The notes under the pieces were generated by a model. It was given only the letters and a program-made list of their open reading frames with translations, searched no databases and was not told the DNA's origin. A program made the position numbers and the translations under genes. A stretch of DNA of 64,000 nt, from assembly GCA_964517465.1 (NCBI GenBank), contig CAZFEK010000001.1:1-64000 (forward strand), written 5' to 3'. Source of the stretch: JACPUX01 sp964517465. GTDB lineage: Bacteria > Pseudomonadota > Gammaproteobacteria > Burkholderiales > Casimicrobiaceae. Below, piece after piece: positions 17,102 through 24,899 of this stretch (its first letter is position 1; each line of letters begins with the position of its first letter).

Positions 17102-17673
17102 CGCCGCGGCGCGCTCCCGGCCGGCGCGCCCAGCAGCTTGTTGAGCTCGATGTAATTGCCGTCGGCATCCCAGACTGCGGAAAACAGCACCGGGATGACT
17201 CCGCCGCCGGGCTGCGGGTACTCGACTCGCGTCGGCGCCGTTTCGACTTTGAGATGGGGCGTCGCGGCAATGCGCTCCCAGCGCTGCTCCAAGTCGGCAA
17301 CATTGATCACCATGATCATCTGCCCCGGGCCGGCTTTGGCGTAGGTGGGCGGCGGCGGGGTCTCCTTGGCGTTGAGCCTTTGCATCAGCCCCAGGGCACC
17401 GATGAAGGTGTCGTTGGCCCGCAGCAGCACCAGGCGCAGGCTGGGCGCCTTGGCCTTGCCTCCTGCATCGACGCCCCCGCCGATCATTTGGTCGTAGACC
17501 ACCTTGAGGCCCAGCGCGTCGCGGTAGAGCGGCAGCGACTTGTCGATGTCGCGCACCACGAAAGTCGTGCGTCGAATGTCCACGGGAATGCGCTCGGCCT
17601 CGGGCACGGGCTCGGCAGCGGTTCTCCCGGCGATCAGCGCGAGCAGCAACAACAACATCCAGCCTGGCCTCAT
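17098..17673 (-). CDS. exported VOC-family protein
   Basis: This 191-residue protein begins with a signal peptide (MRPGWMLLLLLALIAGRTAAE) and carries a single glyoxalase module: DIRRTTFVVRDIDKSLPLYRDALGLKVVYD, then GQMIMVINVADLEQRWERIA and a C-terminal SAVWDADGNYIELNKLLG. An exported VOC protein is unusual; periplasmic binding or conversion of the imported substrate is a reasonable inference. It overlaps the isochorismatase-like gene by four bases. Confidence 0.82.
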   Translation of the reverse strand: MRPGWMLLLLLALIAGRTAAEPVPEAERIPVDIRRTTFVVRDIDKSLPLYRDALGLKVVYDQMIGGGVDAGGKAKAPSLRLVLLRANDTFIGALGLMQRLNAKETPPPPTYAKAGPGQMIMVINVADLEQRWERIAATPHLKVETAPTRVEYPQPGGGVIPVLFSAVWDADGNYIELNKLLGAPAGSAPRR

Positions 17674-18299
17674 CGGTGTTTCTCCAGTTGGCGCCGCTTC
17701 TTGCCCAAAAGGGAAAGCGCCGCAATCACCTCGGCGGTGTCGACCACCTCGCCGGTTTTCAGCGCGAGGTCGCGCAGATTGTAACGGTGCGCTTCGGCAT
17801 CGCGGTCACCGCAAGCCTCGCCCACCACCCACACCGTCAGGTTGTTTTGCAGCGCGTCGACGGCGCTGGCGCGCACGCAACCGCTGGTGGTGAAACCGCA
17901 GACCACCGCCGAATCAACCCGCCAGCGCCGCAGCAGGCCACGCAGACCGGTGTTCCAGAAGGCGCTGGGTACGGTTTTGCGCAGGGTGACATCCCGTTCA
18001 CCGGGGCATAAGCGCGGATCGAGTTCGGCCCAGGGGCCGCCCCATTGCAGGCAATCGAGAGCGGGCAGCTTGCGGCGAAAGACGCTGGCCTCGGCGGGGC
18101 TGGCGTAAGCGTTGATGGTGAACACCACCGGCCGCGCAACAGCATGAAAAGCGTCTATCAGGCGGACGATCTCGTCCACGGCGGCATCCATGGACGCGCC
18201 GCAGGGCGAGGCCGGATCGGTGAAGCCGCGCGTGGCGTCGATCACCAGCAGGACTGGGCGCCGGCCTAGCGGTAGACGGCGTGTTTCCAGGGTGGCCAT
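17670..18299 (-). CDS. isochorismatase-like cysteine hydrolase
   Basis: This 209-residue enzyme has the triad of the isochorismatase/N-carbamoylsarcosine amidase family: Asp in LLVIDATRGFTD (about residue 21), Lys in LRKTVPSAFWNT (about 107) and Cys in GFTTSGCVRASAVDAL (about 142), preceded by the typical cis-peptide context. The usual reaction is hydrolysis of an amide or enol-ether. The gene is in the middle of operon III, 22 bases after the CpeT-like gene. An amide-type intermediate in the pathway would fit with the hydantoinase-like genes upstream, but this is inference. Confidence 0.88.
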   Translation of the reverse strand: MATLETRRLPLGRRPVLLVIDATRGFTDPASPCGASMDAAVDEIVRLIDAFHAVARPVVFTINAYASPAEASVFRRKLPALDCLQWGGPWAELDPRLCPGERDVTLRKTVPSAFWNTGLRGLLRRWRVDSAVVCGFTTSGCVRASAVDALQNNLTVWVVGEACGDRDAEAHRYNLRDLALKTGEVVDTAEVIAALSLLGKKRRQLEKHR

Positions 18300-18321
18300 G
18301 CCGCGTCTGCCGTTTCCAGGA

Positions 18322-19335
18322 TCACGATTTGGGCGGAAAAAAGCCGAAAGCCGGCTGTTCGGCTTTGCGCGTGAGCCCGACCTGTACCCAGCCCAGGTTG
18401 AAGCCGAGGCGGTCGGAGTCGATACTTGCCCAGGTGTAGGCCAAACTCTTGCCGCTGGCGCGATCGATCAGGGCCAGCTTGAGGATCGGCACCGTAGTTC
18501 GTTGATAGGTGAGCTGCGCCAGTTCGAGATCATAGGGTGTGTCACTGCCATCGTCGAGCTTCAGCACCAGGCGCTTGCCTTCGGTGTGCAGCAGCAGATC
18601 GCGCCGCAGACTGAAGGGGGTTTCCTTGGGCGCTTCCTTGCCGCCCCGGTTGATGGCCACCCATCCCGTGTAATAACTCAGTTTGCGCGCCTTGACCGGC
18701 GTGTCGCTGCGGGAACCGAAAACGTGTTGCCCGGTTTCGTCTTTGGCCTGGTCGTTGATCCACAGCATCTTTTCGGTGAGACGCAAGCGGTCGTTGATGA
18801 TGATCTTCTTGCCCAGCCGCACCGACTGAATGACGCAGGCGTCGGGCTTCATCCCGCCCTCGAAGCTCGCCTCCTCGGGGCGATAGCGCCAGCGCACTTC
18901 GCAACCGGGAAAGGCCTTGAGCTCTGCCGGATCGAGGCTGGCAAAGCGTGCCGGGGTGAGCTGCGCATCGCGCCATTTCGCTTCCTCGGGCAGCCCGAAG
19001 ATCTCCAGTTTGACCTCGTTCTCCTCGGTTTCGCTGAAGCGGTATAAGCGCTGGCGATAGGGCTGGTCGAGTCGATCGGCGGCCGCTTGTTGGACGTAGA
19101 AGACCTGCGCGCCCAGACGGGGCATGGCCACCGGCACGAAGAGGTGGTGGGTATGGGGAATGGGATCGCTCATAGTCTCCCCAGGTCGGGCGGCCGCGTT
19201 TTGCGCCCACACCTGTTCATGGTTGTTCCATTCGCCGGCGAGCCACGAAGTCAGGCGTGCCAACTCACCCGCGCCCCAAGCGGGACTGGCCAGCGCCCAC
19301 GCCAGTCCCCAGAGCACCAGACCCTTGGGCCTCAC
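18322..19335 (-). CDS. exported CpcT/CpeT-like protein
   Basis: This 337-residue protein has a signal peptide (cleavage near AWGAG) and then LARLTSWLAGEWNNHEQVW, a paired-Tyr region with YRQRLYRFSETEENEVKLEIF, and a later GCEVRWRY...FEGGMKPDACVIQS. This layout is that of the CpcT/CpeT (DUF1001) fold, a ten-stranded barrel that attaches bilins in cyanobacteria but is also found in non-phototrophs without known function. Its start overlaps the stop of the TonB-dependent receptor gene, so the two are coupled. A role in binding a hydrophobic ligand delivered by the receptor is plausible. Confidence 0.78.
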   Translation of the reverse strand: MRPKGLVLWGLAWALASPAWGAGELARLTSWLAGEWNNHEQVWAQNAAARPGETMSDPIPHTHHLFVPVAMPRLGAQVFYVQQAAADRLDQPYRQRLYRFSETEENEVKLEIFGLPEEAKWRDAQLTPARFASLDPAELKAFPGCEVRWRYRPEEASFEGGMKPDACVIQSVRLGKKIIINDRLRLTEKMLWINDQAKDETGQHVFGSRSDTPVKARKLSYYTGWVAINRGGKEAPKETPFSLRRDLLLHTEGKRLVLKLDDGSDTPYDLELAQLTYQRTTVPILKLALIDRASGKSLAYTWASIDSDRLGFNLGWVQVGLTRKAEQPAFGFFPPKS

Positions 19336-21968
19336 TTGAATTTGTACTCCAAACCGACGCGGTAGTAACGCGAGCGCAAGTCATATAGCGTGGGCTCAGG
19401 GCCGACGCCGCTGGCGATGTCGATCGGCGGATCGCGATCCGCGAGATTGGTGACCGCAAGCCAAACTTTGAGGTTGCGCACGCCGGTGTAAGCGAAATAG
19501 AGGTCGAAGGTGGTGTGATCCCCCACGAAGGCGTTGGCCGGCGGTACCGGGAAGCTCGCCGAACGCTGGCGATAGTGCCCGGTGTAGTTGCCGCTCAGGG
19601 TGACCTGGAAGTCGCGCCAGTTCCAATCCAGCGCCATGGTTCCCCGCACTCTGGGCAACACCAGGCCATTGGGGCCGGCGTTGCGGCCTGCGTAATCGAC
19701 GGGCTCGGCGCCGGCGGCGGGCGGTTGTTGGTAGTCGATGAGATAGCTCCAGTTGGTGCGCCAGGCGAACTTGCCCACCGCCGTCTCGGGCAGTTTGAGC
19801 GACGCATCGAAATCAATGCCCGAGGTCTCGACCTTGGCGATGTTGGTGTAGTTGTCGTACACCACCACGATCTGGTTGGTGGCCGGATCGCGCACCACCG
19901 CGCCAGGGAAAAACGTCGGGTTATTGACGATGAACTGGAAACCGTTCTGCGAGACCAGGTTCTTTTGCTCGATATGGTAATAGTCGAGTCCGAAGGATAC
20001 GTGCTTGGTGGGCTCGAGCACCAAACCCAAAGTATAAGAGTCCGATTTCTCGGGCTTGAGATCCTTGGCGCCGAGGCTCACCACGCCGACGATGCTGGTG
20101 GCGCCGTTACGCGCCGGATCACGCAGCGAAGTGAAACTGAGCGAATTGGAGTTGGAGTTTTCCACCAAGGTCGGCGCTCGAAAACCCTTGGCATAGGAGG
20201 CGCGGACCAAGACTTCCTTGATCGGCGACCATTTCGCGCCCGCCTTGGGAGAAAACGCGCTGCCAAAATCACTGTAATGGTCGCCGCGGCCCGCAAGCTG
20301 CAATTCGAGGCTCTTCAAAGCCGGAATGCTGAATTCGAAGAAACCCGCGATCGCGTCGCGCTTGCCATCGGTCGCCGACGAACCGGTGCCCAGCAGCCGC
20401 CCCTGGCGGATGGCCTCGTCGGGCACGTCTTTCATCGACTCGGTGCGTAGCTCGACACCTGCGGCGAAACCCAGAGGCCCGGCGGGCAACTGGGCAAGCT
20501 CGGTGGAGGCTTTGGCATCGAGGAAAGAGAGTTTCGAGCTGGAGTTGCGCGTGGTGGAAAGCCGCAAGCGCGCGGTTTGTTCAGGCGTGGGAGCGAGAAA
20601 ATTGTATTGTCCCGAAGTTGGATTGGCGATGAAACCGGCCAAGACGTCGGCATCAACTTGCCCGCCGGTAAGCTGCGAGATTTTGCTCTCCGATGTGCCC
20701 ACCGCGGCCTGCCAGTCCCAGCCGCGCCACGTGCCACTGAGTCCGGCCAAGACCCGGAAGGCATCGGTGGTCAAGTCGAAGGTGCGCGCGCCGACGTCGA
20801 AGAAGGTGTAGTTGAGGGAGGCCGGCCTGCCGTAAGGATTGTTGGCGAAGTTTGCCGGAAAGACGTTGGAGAAAGGAATAAAGCCCCCGGTCGCCGGATT
20901 GAAGCGCACCGTGGTGTTGGTCATGGTTTGCGGCTGGTTGATCCAGTTCGACTCGTTGCGCGAGACCGACATTTCCGCAAAAGCCTGCACATCGGCGTTG
21001 ATGCGCAAAGTACCGCGGGAGAAGAAGCCAACCCGGTCGGCTTCGGGAAAGGCGGTGCCATAGGGCGCGAAGTCGTAGCCGCAGGTATTGCCGGTACCGA
21101 AGGAACCGGCCACCACACTATAGGGAATGAGTCGCGCGCCCGGCTGGCAGGGGTTGAGCGGCGTGCGCGAAGGCAGGCCGGTGACGCCCGAGGGCCGCAC
21201 CCAGGTGCCGCCCGACATGGCCGGGAACCAGTAGCCTCCCGGCAGATGTCGGAAATCCAGATTATTGAGGAAAGCGCGGTCCGACAGCATCATCCGATCG
21301 CGATGGAAGTAGTCCAGCACCGCCAAGACGTTGTAGCCGTCCTTGTCGAGATCGCCGCGGCCGAAGCTCACGCTGGCGCCTTGCTCATTGAGTCCGCCCT
21401 CGGACGCTTGACCGGCGTTGGCGGCCACCTCCAGGCCGGTATAGTCGCGGCGCAGGATCACATTGACCACGCCGGCGATGGCGTCGGAACCGTAAATGGC
21501 CGAGGCGCCATCTTTGAGAATCTCGATGCGGTCGACCGCGCTCTTTGGAATCGAATGCAAATCGACGAAAGTGTCCTGGTTGTTCTGCGCGAAGGCGTGA
21601 TTGGCCATGCGCCGGCCATTGATCAGCACCAGTGTGGACTTCTGCCCCAGGCCGCGCAGCGAAATGCCCGCCGCGCCCGACTGGTTGTTGGTCGACGACT
21701 CGGAGTAGCTCCCGCCTGAGTTCGAGGGAATGCGGCGCAGCAGATCACCCACGGTGGGCGCCGTGCTTCGGGCGATCTCTTCGCGGCTGATGATTTGCAC
21801 CGGCGCGGGCCCCTCGGCATCCACCCGCTTGATGTTCGAGCCGGTGACCTCGATCTTTTCGATCTTCTGCGCCTGCTGCGCCAGCGCCACTGCGGCGCTG
21901 CCCAGCACGGCAACGCCCAGCACCTGGCTGAGCGCGTTGATGAGCAGCTTGCGTTGCCCTACTTTCAT
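19332..21968 (-). CDS. TonB-dependent outer-membrane receptor
   Basis: This 878-residue receptor has a signal peptide ending near ALAQQ, then KIEKIEVTGSNIKRVDAEGPAP, the plug domain with GLGQKSTLVLINGRRM and ILKDGASAIYGSDAIAGVVNVI, and a 22-strand barrel ending with YYRVGLEYKFK. Sequence style matches the large group of substrate receptors of oligotrophic proteobacteria rather than classical siderophore receptors, though the ligand cannot be deduced. GGAGG lies eleven bases before the ATG at 21968; the longer frame to 22106 is rejected. It is followed by the CpeT-like gene with four-base overlap. Confidence 0.93.
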   Translation of the reverse strand: MKVGQRKLLINALSQVLGVAVLGSAAVALAQQAQKIEKIEVTGSNIKRVDAEGPAPVQIISREEIARSTAPTVGDLLRRIPSNSGGSYSESSTNNQSGAAGISLRGLGQKSTLVLINGRRMANHAFAQNNQDTFVDLHSIPKSAVDRIEILKDGASAIYGSDAIAGVVNVILRRDYTGLEVAANAGQASEGGLNEQGASVSFGRGDLDKDGYNVLAVLDYFHRDRMMLSDRAFLNNLDFRHLPGGYWFPAMSGGTWVRPSGVTGLPSRTPLNPCQPGARLIPYSVVAGSFGTGNTCGYDFAPYGTAFPEADRVGFFSRGTLRINADVQAFAEMSVSRNESNWINQPQTMTNTTVRFNPATGGFIPFSNVFPANFANNPYGRPASLNYTFFDVGARTFDLTTDAFRVLAGLSGTWRGWDWQAAVGTSESKISQLTGGQVDADVLAGFIANPTSGQYNFLAPTPEQTARLRLSTTRNSSSKLSFLDAKASTELAQLPAGPLGFAAGVELRTESMKDVPDEAIRQGRLLGTGSSATDGKRDAIAGFFEFSIPALKSLELQLAGRGDHYSDFGSAFSPKAGAKWSPIKEVLVRASYAKGFRAPTLVENSNSNSLSFTSLRDPARNGATSIVGVVSLGAKDLKPEKSDSYTLGLVLEPTKHVSFGLDYYHIEQKNLVSQNGFQFIVNNPTFFPGAVVRDPATNQIVVVYDNYTNIAKVETSGIDFDASLKLPETAVGKFAWRTNWSYLIDYQQPPAAGAEPVDYAGRNAGPNGLVLPRVRGTMALDWNWRDFQVTLSGNYTGHYRQRSASFPVPPANAFVGDHTTFDLYFAYTGVRNLKVWLAVTNLADRDPPIDIASGVGPEPTLYDLRSRYYRVGLEYKFK

Positions 21969-22057
21969 TTGCCACCTCCCGATTTCATTCCATCCGAAAA
22001 GCCACGATCGGCCGGCGAAGCCCTTTGCAAGGCCTCCCCCCGCCGCCAAAAAAACCC

Positions 22058-22981
22058 TTAAGCCGCCGCGCGCTCCAAAGACCGTGTCGCCTGGCCGCGC
22101 CACCATTGGGCGCTACGCCCGCCCAGGCCGCGGCCGACCAGGCGCTCGGCCACCGCCACGGCGCGATAAAGCGCCGCGAGGTCGATGCCGGTGGAAAAGC
22201 CGCTTTGCTCGGCGAGCAGGACCAGATCCTCGGTGGCGAGATTGCCCGCCGCCCCAGGGGCGAAAGGACAGCCCCCTAGGCCGCCGACGCTGCTGTCGAA
22301 ACGCCGCACGCCCGCGCGTATCGCCGCCCAGGCGTTGGCCAGCGCCAGGCCGCGGGTGTCATGAAAATGCACCGCCACCCGCGCCGCGCCGAAGCGACGC
22401 ACCGCCTCGCCAAGCAGCGCCTCGACCGCGGCGGGCGCGGCCGCACCGATGGTGTCGGCGAAAACCAGCTCCGAGGCTCCCGCGCCGAGCATCGCCGCGG
22501 CCAGGCGCATGACTTCGCCGCCGGCGACCGCGCCTTCGTAAGGGCAGCCAAAGGCCACGGCAAGATAGGCCTTGCCGCGCAAGCCCCGCGCCGGGCAAGC
22601 CGCGAGCACTTCGGCGCAACCCGCCTGCGCTTCGGCGAGGCCTTGGTTGATGTTCCTGCGATTCATGGTTTCGGTGGCCGCCAGCACCACCGCGATTTCG
22701 CGAATTCCCGCCTCGGCCGCGCGCTCCAGTCCGCGCCGATTGGGCACCAGGGCAGAAAAGCGCAATTCGGGGTCGCGCGGCAACGAGACCGCCAGCTCGG
22801 CGGCATCGGCCATCTGCGGCACCGCTTTGGGCGAAACGAAGGCGGTGGCCTCGATCGCTTTGAGGCCCGCGTCGACCAGGGCGCGAACGAGCTCCAGCTT
22901 GCCCAGGGTCGCGATCGGGGCCGACTGGTTCTGCAGGCCGTCGCGCGGCCCCACTTCGTTGATGAATAGCGCTTCGGACAT
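22058..22981 (-). CDS. hydroxymethylglutaryl-CoA lyase-like enzyme
   Basis: This 307-residue TIM-barrel lyase carries the N-terminal VGPRDGLQNQ (residues 10-19), metal-binding HFHDTRG near 205, and the C-terminal GGLGGCPFAPGAAGN with the catalytic cysteine near 238. It cleaves 3-hydroxy-3-methylglutaryl-CoA or a related 3-hydroxyacyl-CoA into acetyl-CoA and a keto product. The ATG at 22981 leaves eight bases after the HyuB-like gene, so it is in the same transcript. In this context it probably releases acetyl-CoA at the end of the pathway. Confidence 0.92.
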   Translation of the reverse strand: MSEALFINEVGPRDGLQNQSAPIATLGKLELVRALVDAGLKAIEATAFVSPKAVPQMADAAELAVSLPRDPELRFSALVPNRRGLERAAEAGIREIAVVLAATETMNRRNINQGLAEAQAGCAEVLAACPARGLRGKAYLAVAFGCPYEGAVAGGEVMRLAAAMLGAGASELVFADTIGAAAPAAVEALLGEAVRRFGAARVAVHFHDTRGLALANAWAAIRAGVRRFDSSVGGLGGCPFAPGAAGNLATEDLVLLAEQSGFSTGIDLAALYRAVAVAERLVGRGLGGRSAQWWRGQATRSLERAAA

Positions 22982-22989
22982 CGGCCGGT

Positions 22990-24873
22990 TCAATGGCTCG
23001 CGGCGCGGGTCATCCACCGGGCGAAGACCGGGGTGCTGGGTGGCGTGAGCCCGGTCTCTTCCAGGCAGGCCGCCTTCAGTGCCTCGATGCTGCGCCCGCG
23101 ATTGAAGATCGGGAGTTCCTTGCGTTCCAGCGCCATCTGCCGGCGCAGCGCCTCGGTGGCCGCGGCATCGACCTCTAAGGCGGTGCCGACCACCACGCCG
23201 TAGCGCCGCGCGCCTTCGACACTCACCAGACCGCGCGCGCAATCGCGCGCCACCAGCTCTGGGTCGCGCTTCAAGGGGTCGCCCCAGCCGCCGCCGCCCC
23301 AAGTGTTGAAGTCGAGCACGTCACCGGCGCGAACCTGGATGCGGTCGCACTTGGAGGGCAGCGCTTCGCGGCGGCCGTCGGCGCGATGCAGGATCTTGCT
23401 GCTGCGCCCGCCGGGCAGCCCCCCGTTGACGCCCCAGGGATGGGTGAGCCAGCGGTCGTCGTGGATGGAAATCACGCCGTCTTCGAGAAACTGGTAGCTG
23501 ATGCGCACGCCATTGCCGCCGCGGTGCAGGCCCGCCCCGCCGGAATCGGCAATGGTTTCGTAGGCGAGGATACGCAGCGGGAAGTAGCTTTCCAGAAACT
23601 CATTGGGCACGTTGGTGAAGGAGGGCCACAGCGAATGCCCGTCCGGGCCGTCGCCCACCGGGCGCCCTGGAATGCCGCCAAAGCCGATCTGATAGAGCTG
23701 ATACCACTCGCCCTTGGCGTCGTAACCCGAATACATGAGGTGCGGACTGTCGGAGAAACCCGCGGCGTTCAGCCCTTCGGGCGCCCCCTGGCCCAGGAGG
23801 CCGCCCATGATGTCGAAGATGCGGCCCAGCATGTGGGTGCGGCAGGACAGCGCGGCCGGCCGCCGCGGCTTGAGGATGGAGCCTTCCGGGATGCGCACCT
23901 CCACCAGGTCGTAGAAGCCGTCGTTAAAGAGGATCTGCGAGTCGAAAAGGCTAATGAGGATGGCGCCGAAGAACATCTTGAACATCTCTTCGTTCAAGAG
24001 GAAGTTCACCGAGGACAGCGACTGCGGATCGGTGCCGGCGAAATCGAAGACCGCGACATCACCCTCACGCCAGAGGCTGCATGCCACCTTGTAGGGGCCC
24101 ATGCCCACGCCATCGTCGTCGATGAAATCTTCGAAGTAGGCTTTTTTCTCCGGCACCACCATCTTGATGATGGCGCTCATGGCGCGGTGGTTGCGCGCGA
24201 GCATTTCCTCCATGGCGGCAACGTATTCATCTTCGCCGAAGCGGCTGACGATTTCGTGCACCCGCCGCTCGGCCAGGCGCATGGCGGCGACGATGGCGTC
24301 GAGGTCGGCGCGGTTCCATTGCGGCATGCGGCAGTTGCGGAGCACCAGCGCCTGGATTTCCTGGTTGAGTTCACCCTTGCGGTAGAGCTTCACCGGCGGA
24401 ATCTGGATGCCTTCTTCGAAAATCTGCCCGGCGTCGGTGGGCAGGCTGCCCGGGACTTTGCCGCCGATGTCGGTCATGTGTCCGAACATCGCCGCCCAGC
24501 TCACCAGGCGCCCTTGATGGAAAATCGGCATCAGCGTGAGCCAGTCGTTCAAGTGGCTCACCGCGCCGTTGCAGGCGTAGGGATCGTTGGTGAGGAAAAC
24601 GTCGCCTTCCTCGATGTCGCCTTCGTAGCCTTCGACGAAACCGTAGATGAAGGAACCGAACTGGCCCACCACCATCTTGCCTTGATGATTGGCGATCATC
24701 GGAAAAGCGTCGTGCTGCTCGCGTATGCCCGGCGACATCGCGGTGCGGAAGAGCACCGCGTCCATTTCGGCGCGGGCATTGCGCAGCGCATTCTCGATGA
24801 TGTCGAGGGTGATGGAATCCAGCTTGACCGGACGAAACGGTGCGCTGTTGGCTTGAATGATCTGGGCAGGCAT
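22990..24873 (-). CDS. HyuB-type hydantoinase/oxoprolinase/ketone carboxylase subunit
   Basis: This 627-residue protein belongs to the hydantoinase B/oxoprolinase family: LDSITLDIIENALRNARAEMDAVLFRTAMSP at the N terminus, DVFLTNDPYACNGAVSHLND near 90, and GGAGLHRGGNGVRISY and NTWGGGGWGDPLKRD near the C terminus. With HyuA it forms ATP-dependent enzymes that open cyclic amides or carboxylate ketones (acetone, acetophenone carboxylases). AGAGGA five bases upstream supports the ATG at 24873. It lies 26 bases after the HyuA-like gene. Confidence 0.93.
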   Translation of the reverse strand: MPAQIIQANSAPFRPVKLDSITLDIIENALRNARAEMDAVLFRTAMSPGIREQHDAFPMIANHQGKMVVGQFGSFIYGFVEGYEGDIEEGDVFLTNDPYACNGAVSHLNDWLTLMPIFHQGRLVSWAAMFGHMTDIGGKVPGSLPTDAGQIFEEGIQIPPVKLYRKGELNQEIQALVLRNCRMPQWNRADLDAIVAAMRLAERRVHEIVSRFGEDEYVAAMEEMLARNHRAMSAIIKMVVPEKKAYFEDFIDDDGVGMGPYKVACSLWREGDVAVFDFAGTDPQSLSSVNFLLNEEMFKMFFGAILISLFDSQILFNDGFYDLVEVRIPEGSILKPRRPAALSCRTHMLGRIFDIMGGLLGQGAPEGLNAAGFSDSPHLMYSGYDAKGEWYQLYQIGFGGIPGRPVGDGPDGHSLWPSFTNVPNEFLESYFPLRILAYETIADSGGAGLHRGGNGVRISYQFLEDGVISIHDDRWLTHPWGVNGGLPGGRSSKILHRADGRREALPSKCDRIQVRAGDVLDFNTWGGGGWGDPLKRDPELVARDCARGLVSVEGARRYGVVVGTALEVDAAATEALRRQMALERKELPIFNRGRSIEALKAACLEETGLTPPSTPVFARWMTRAASH

Positions 24874-24899
24874 GGTGTCCTCTGGGCTGGCGCTTGCGT

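Noticed and set aside
19515..21719. Long plus-strand frames opposite the TonB receptor gene
   Set aside because: They are antisense shadows in high-GC DNA without family motifs; the minus-strand frame has the receptor plug and barrel.
22008..22050. Possible sigma-54 promoter before the TonB receptor gene
   Set aside because: Only the -12-like TTGCA is present; the -24 region is a G run without TGGCA.
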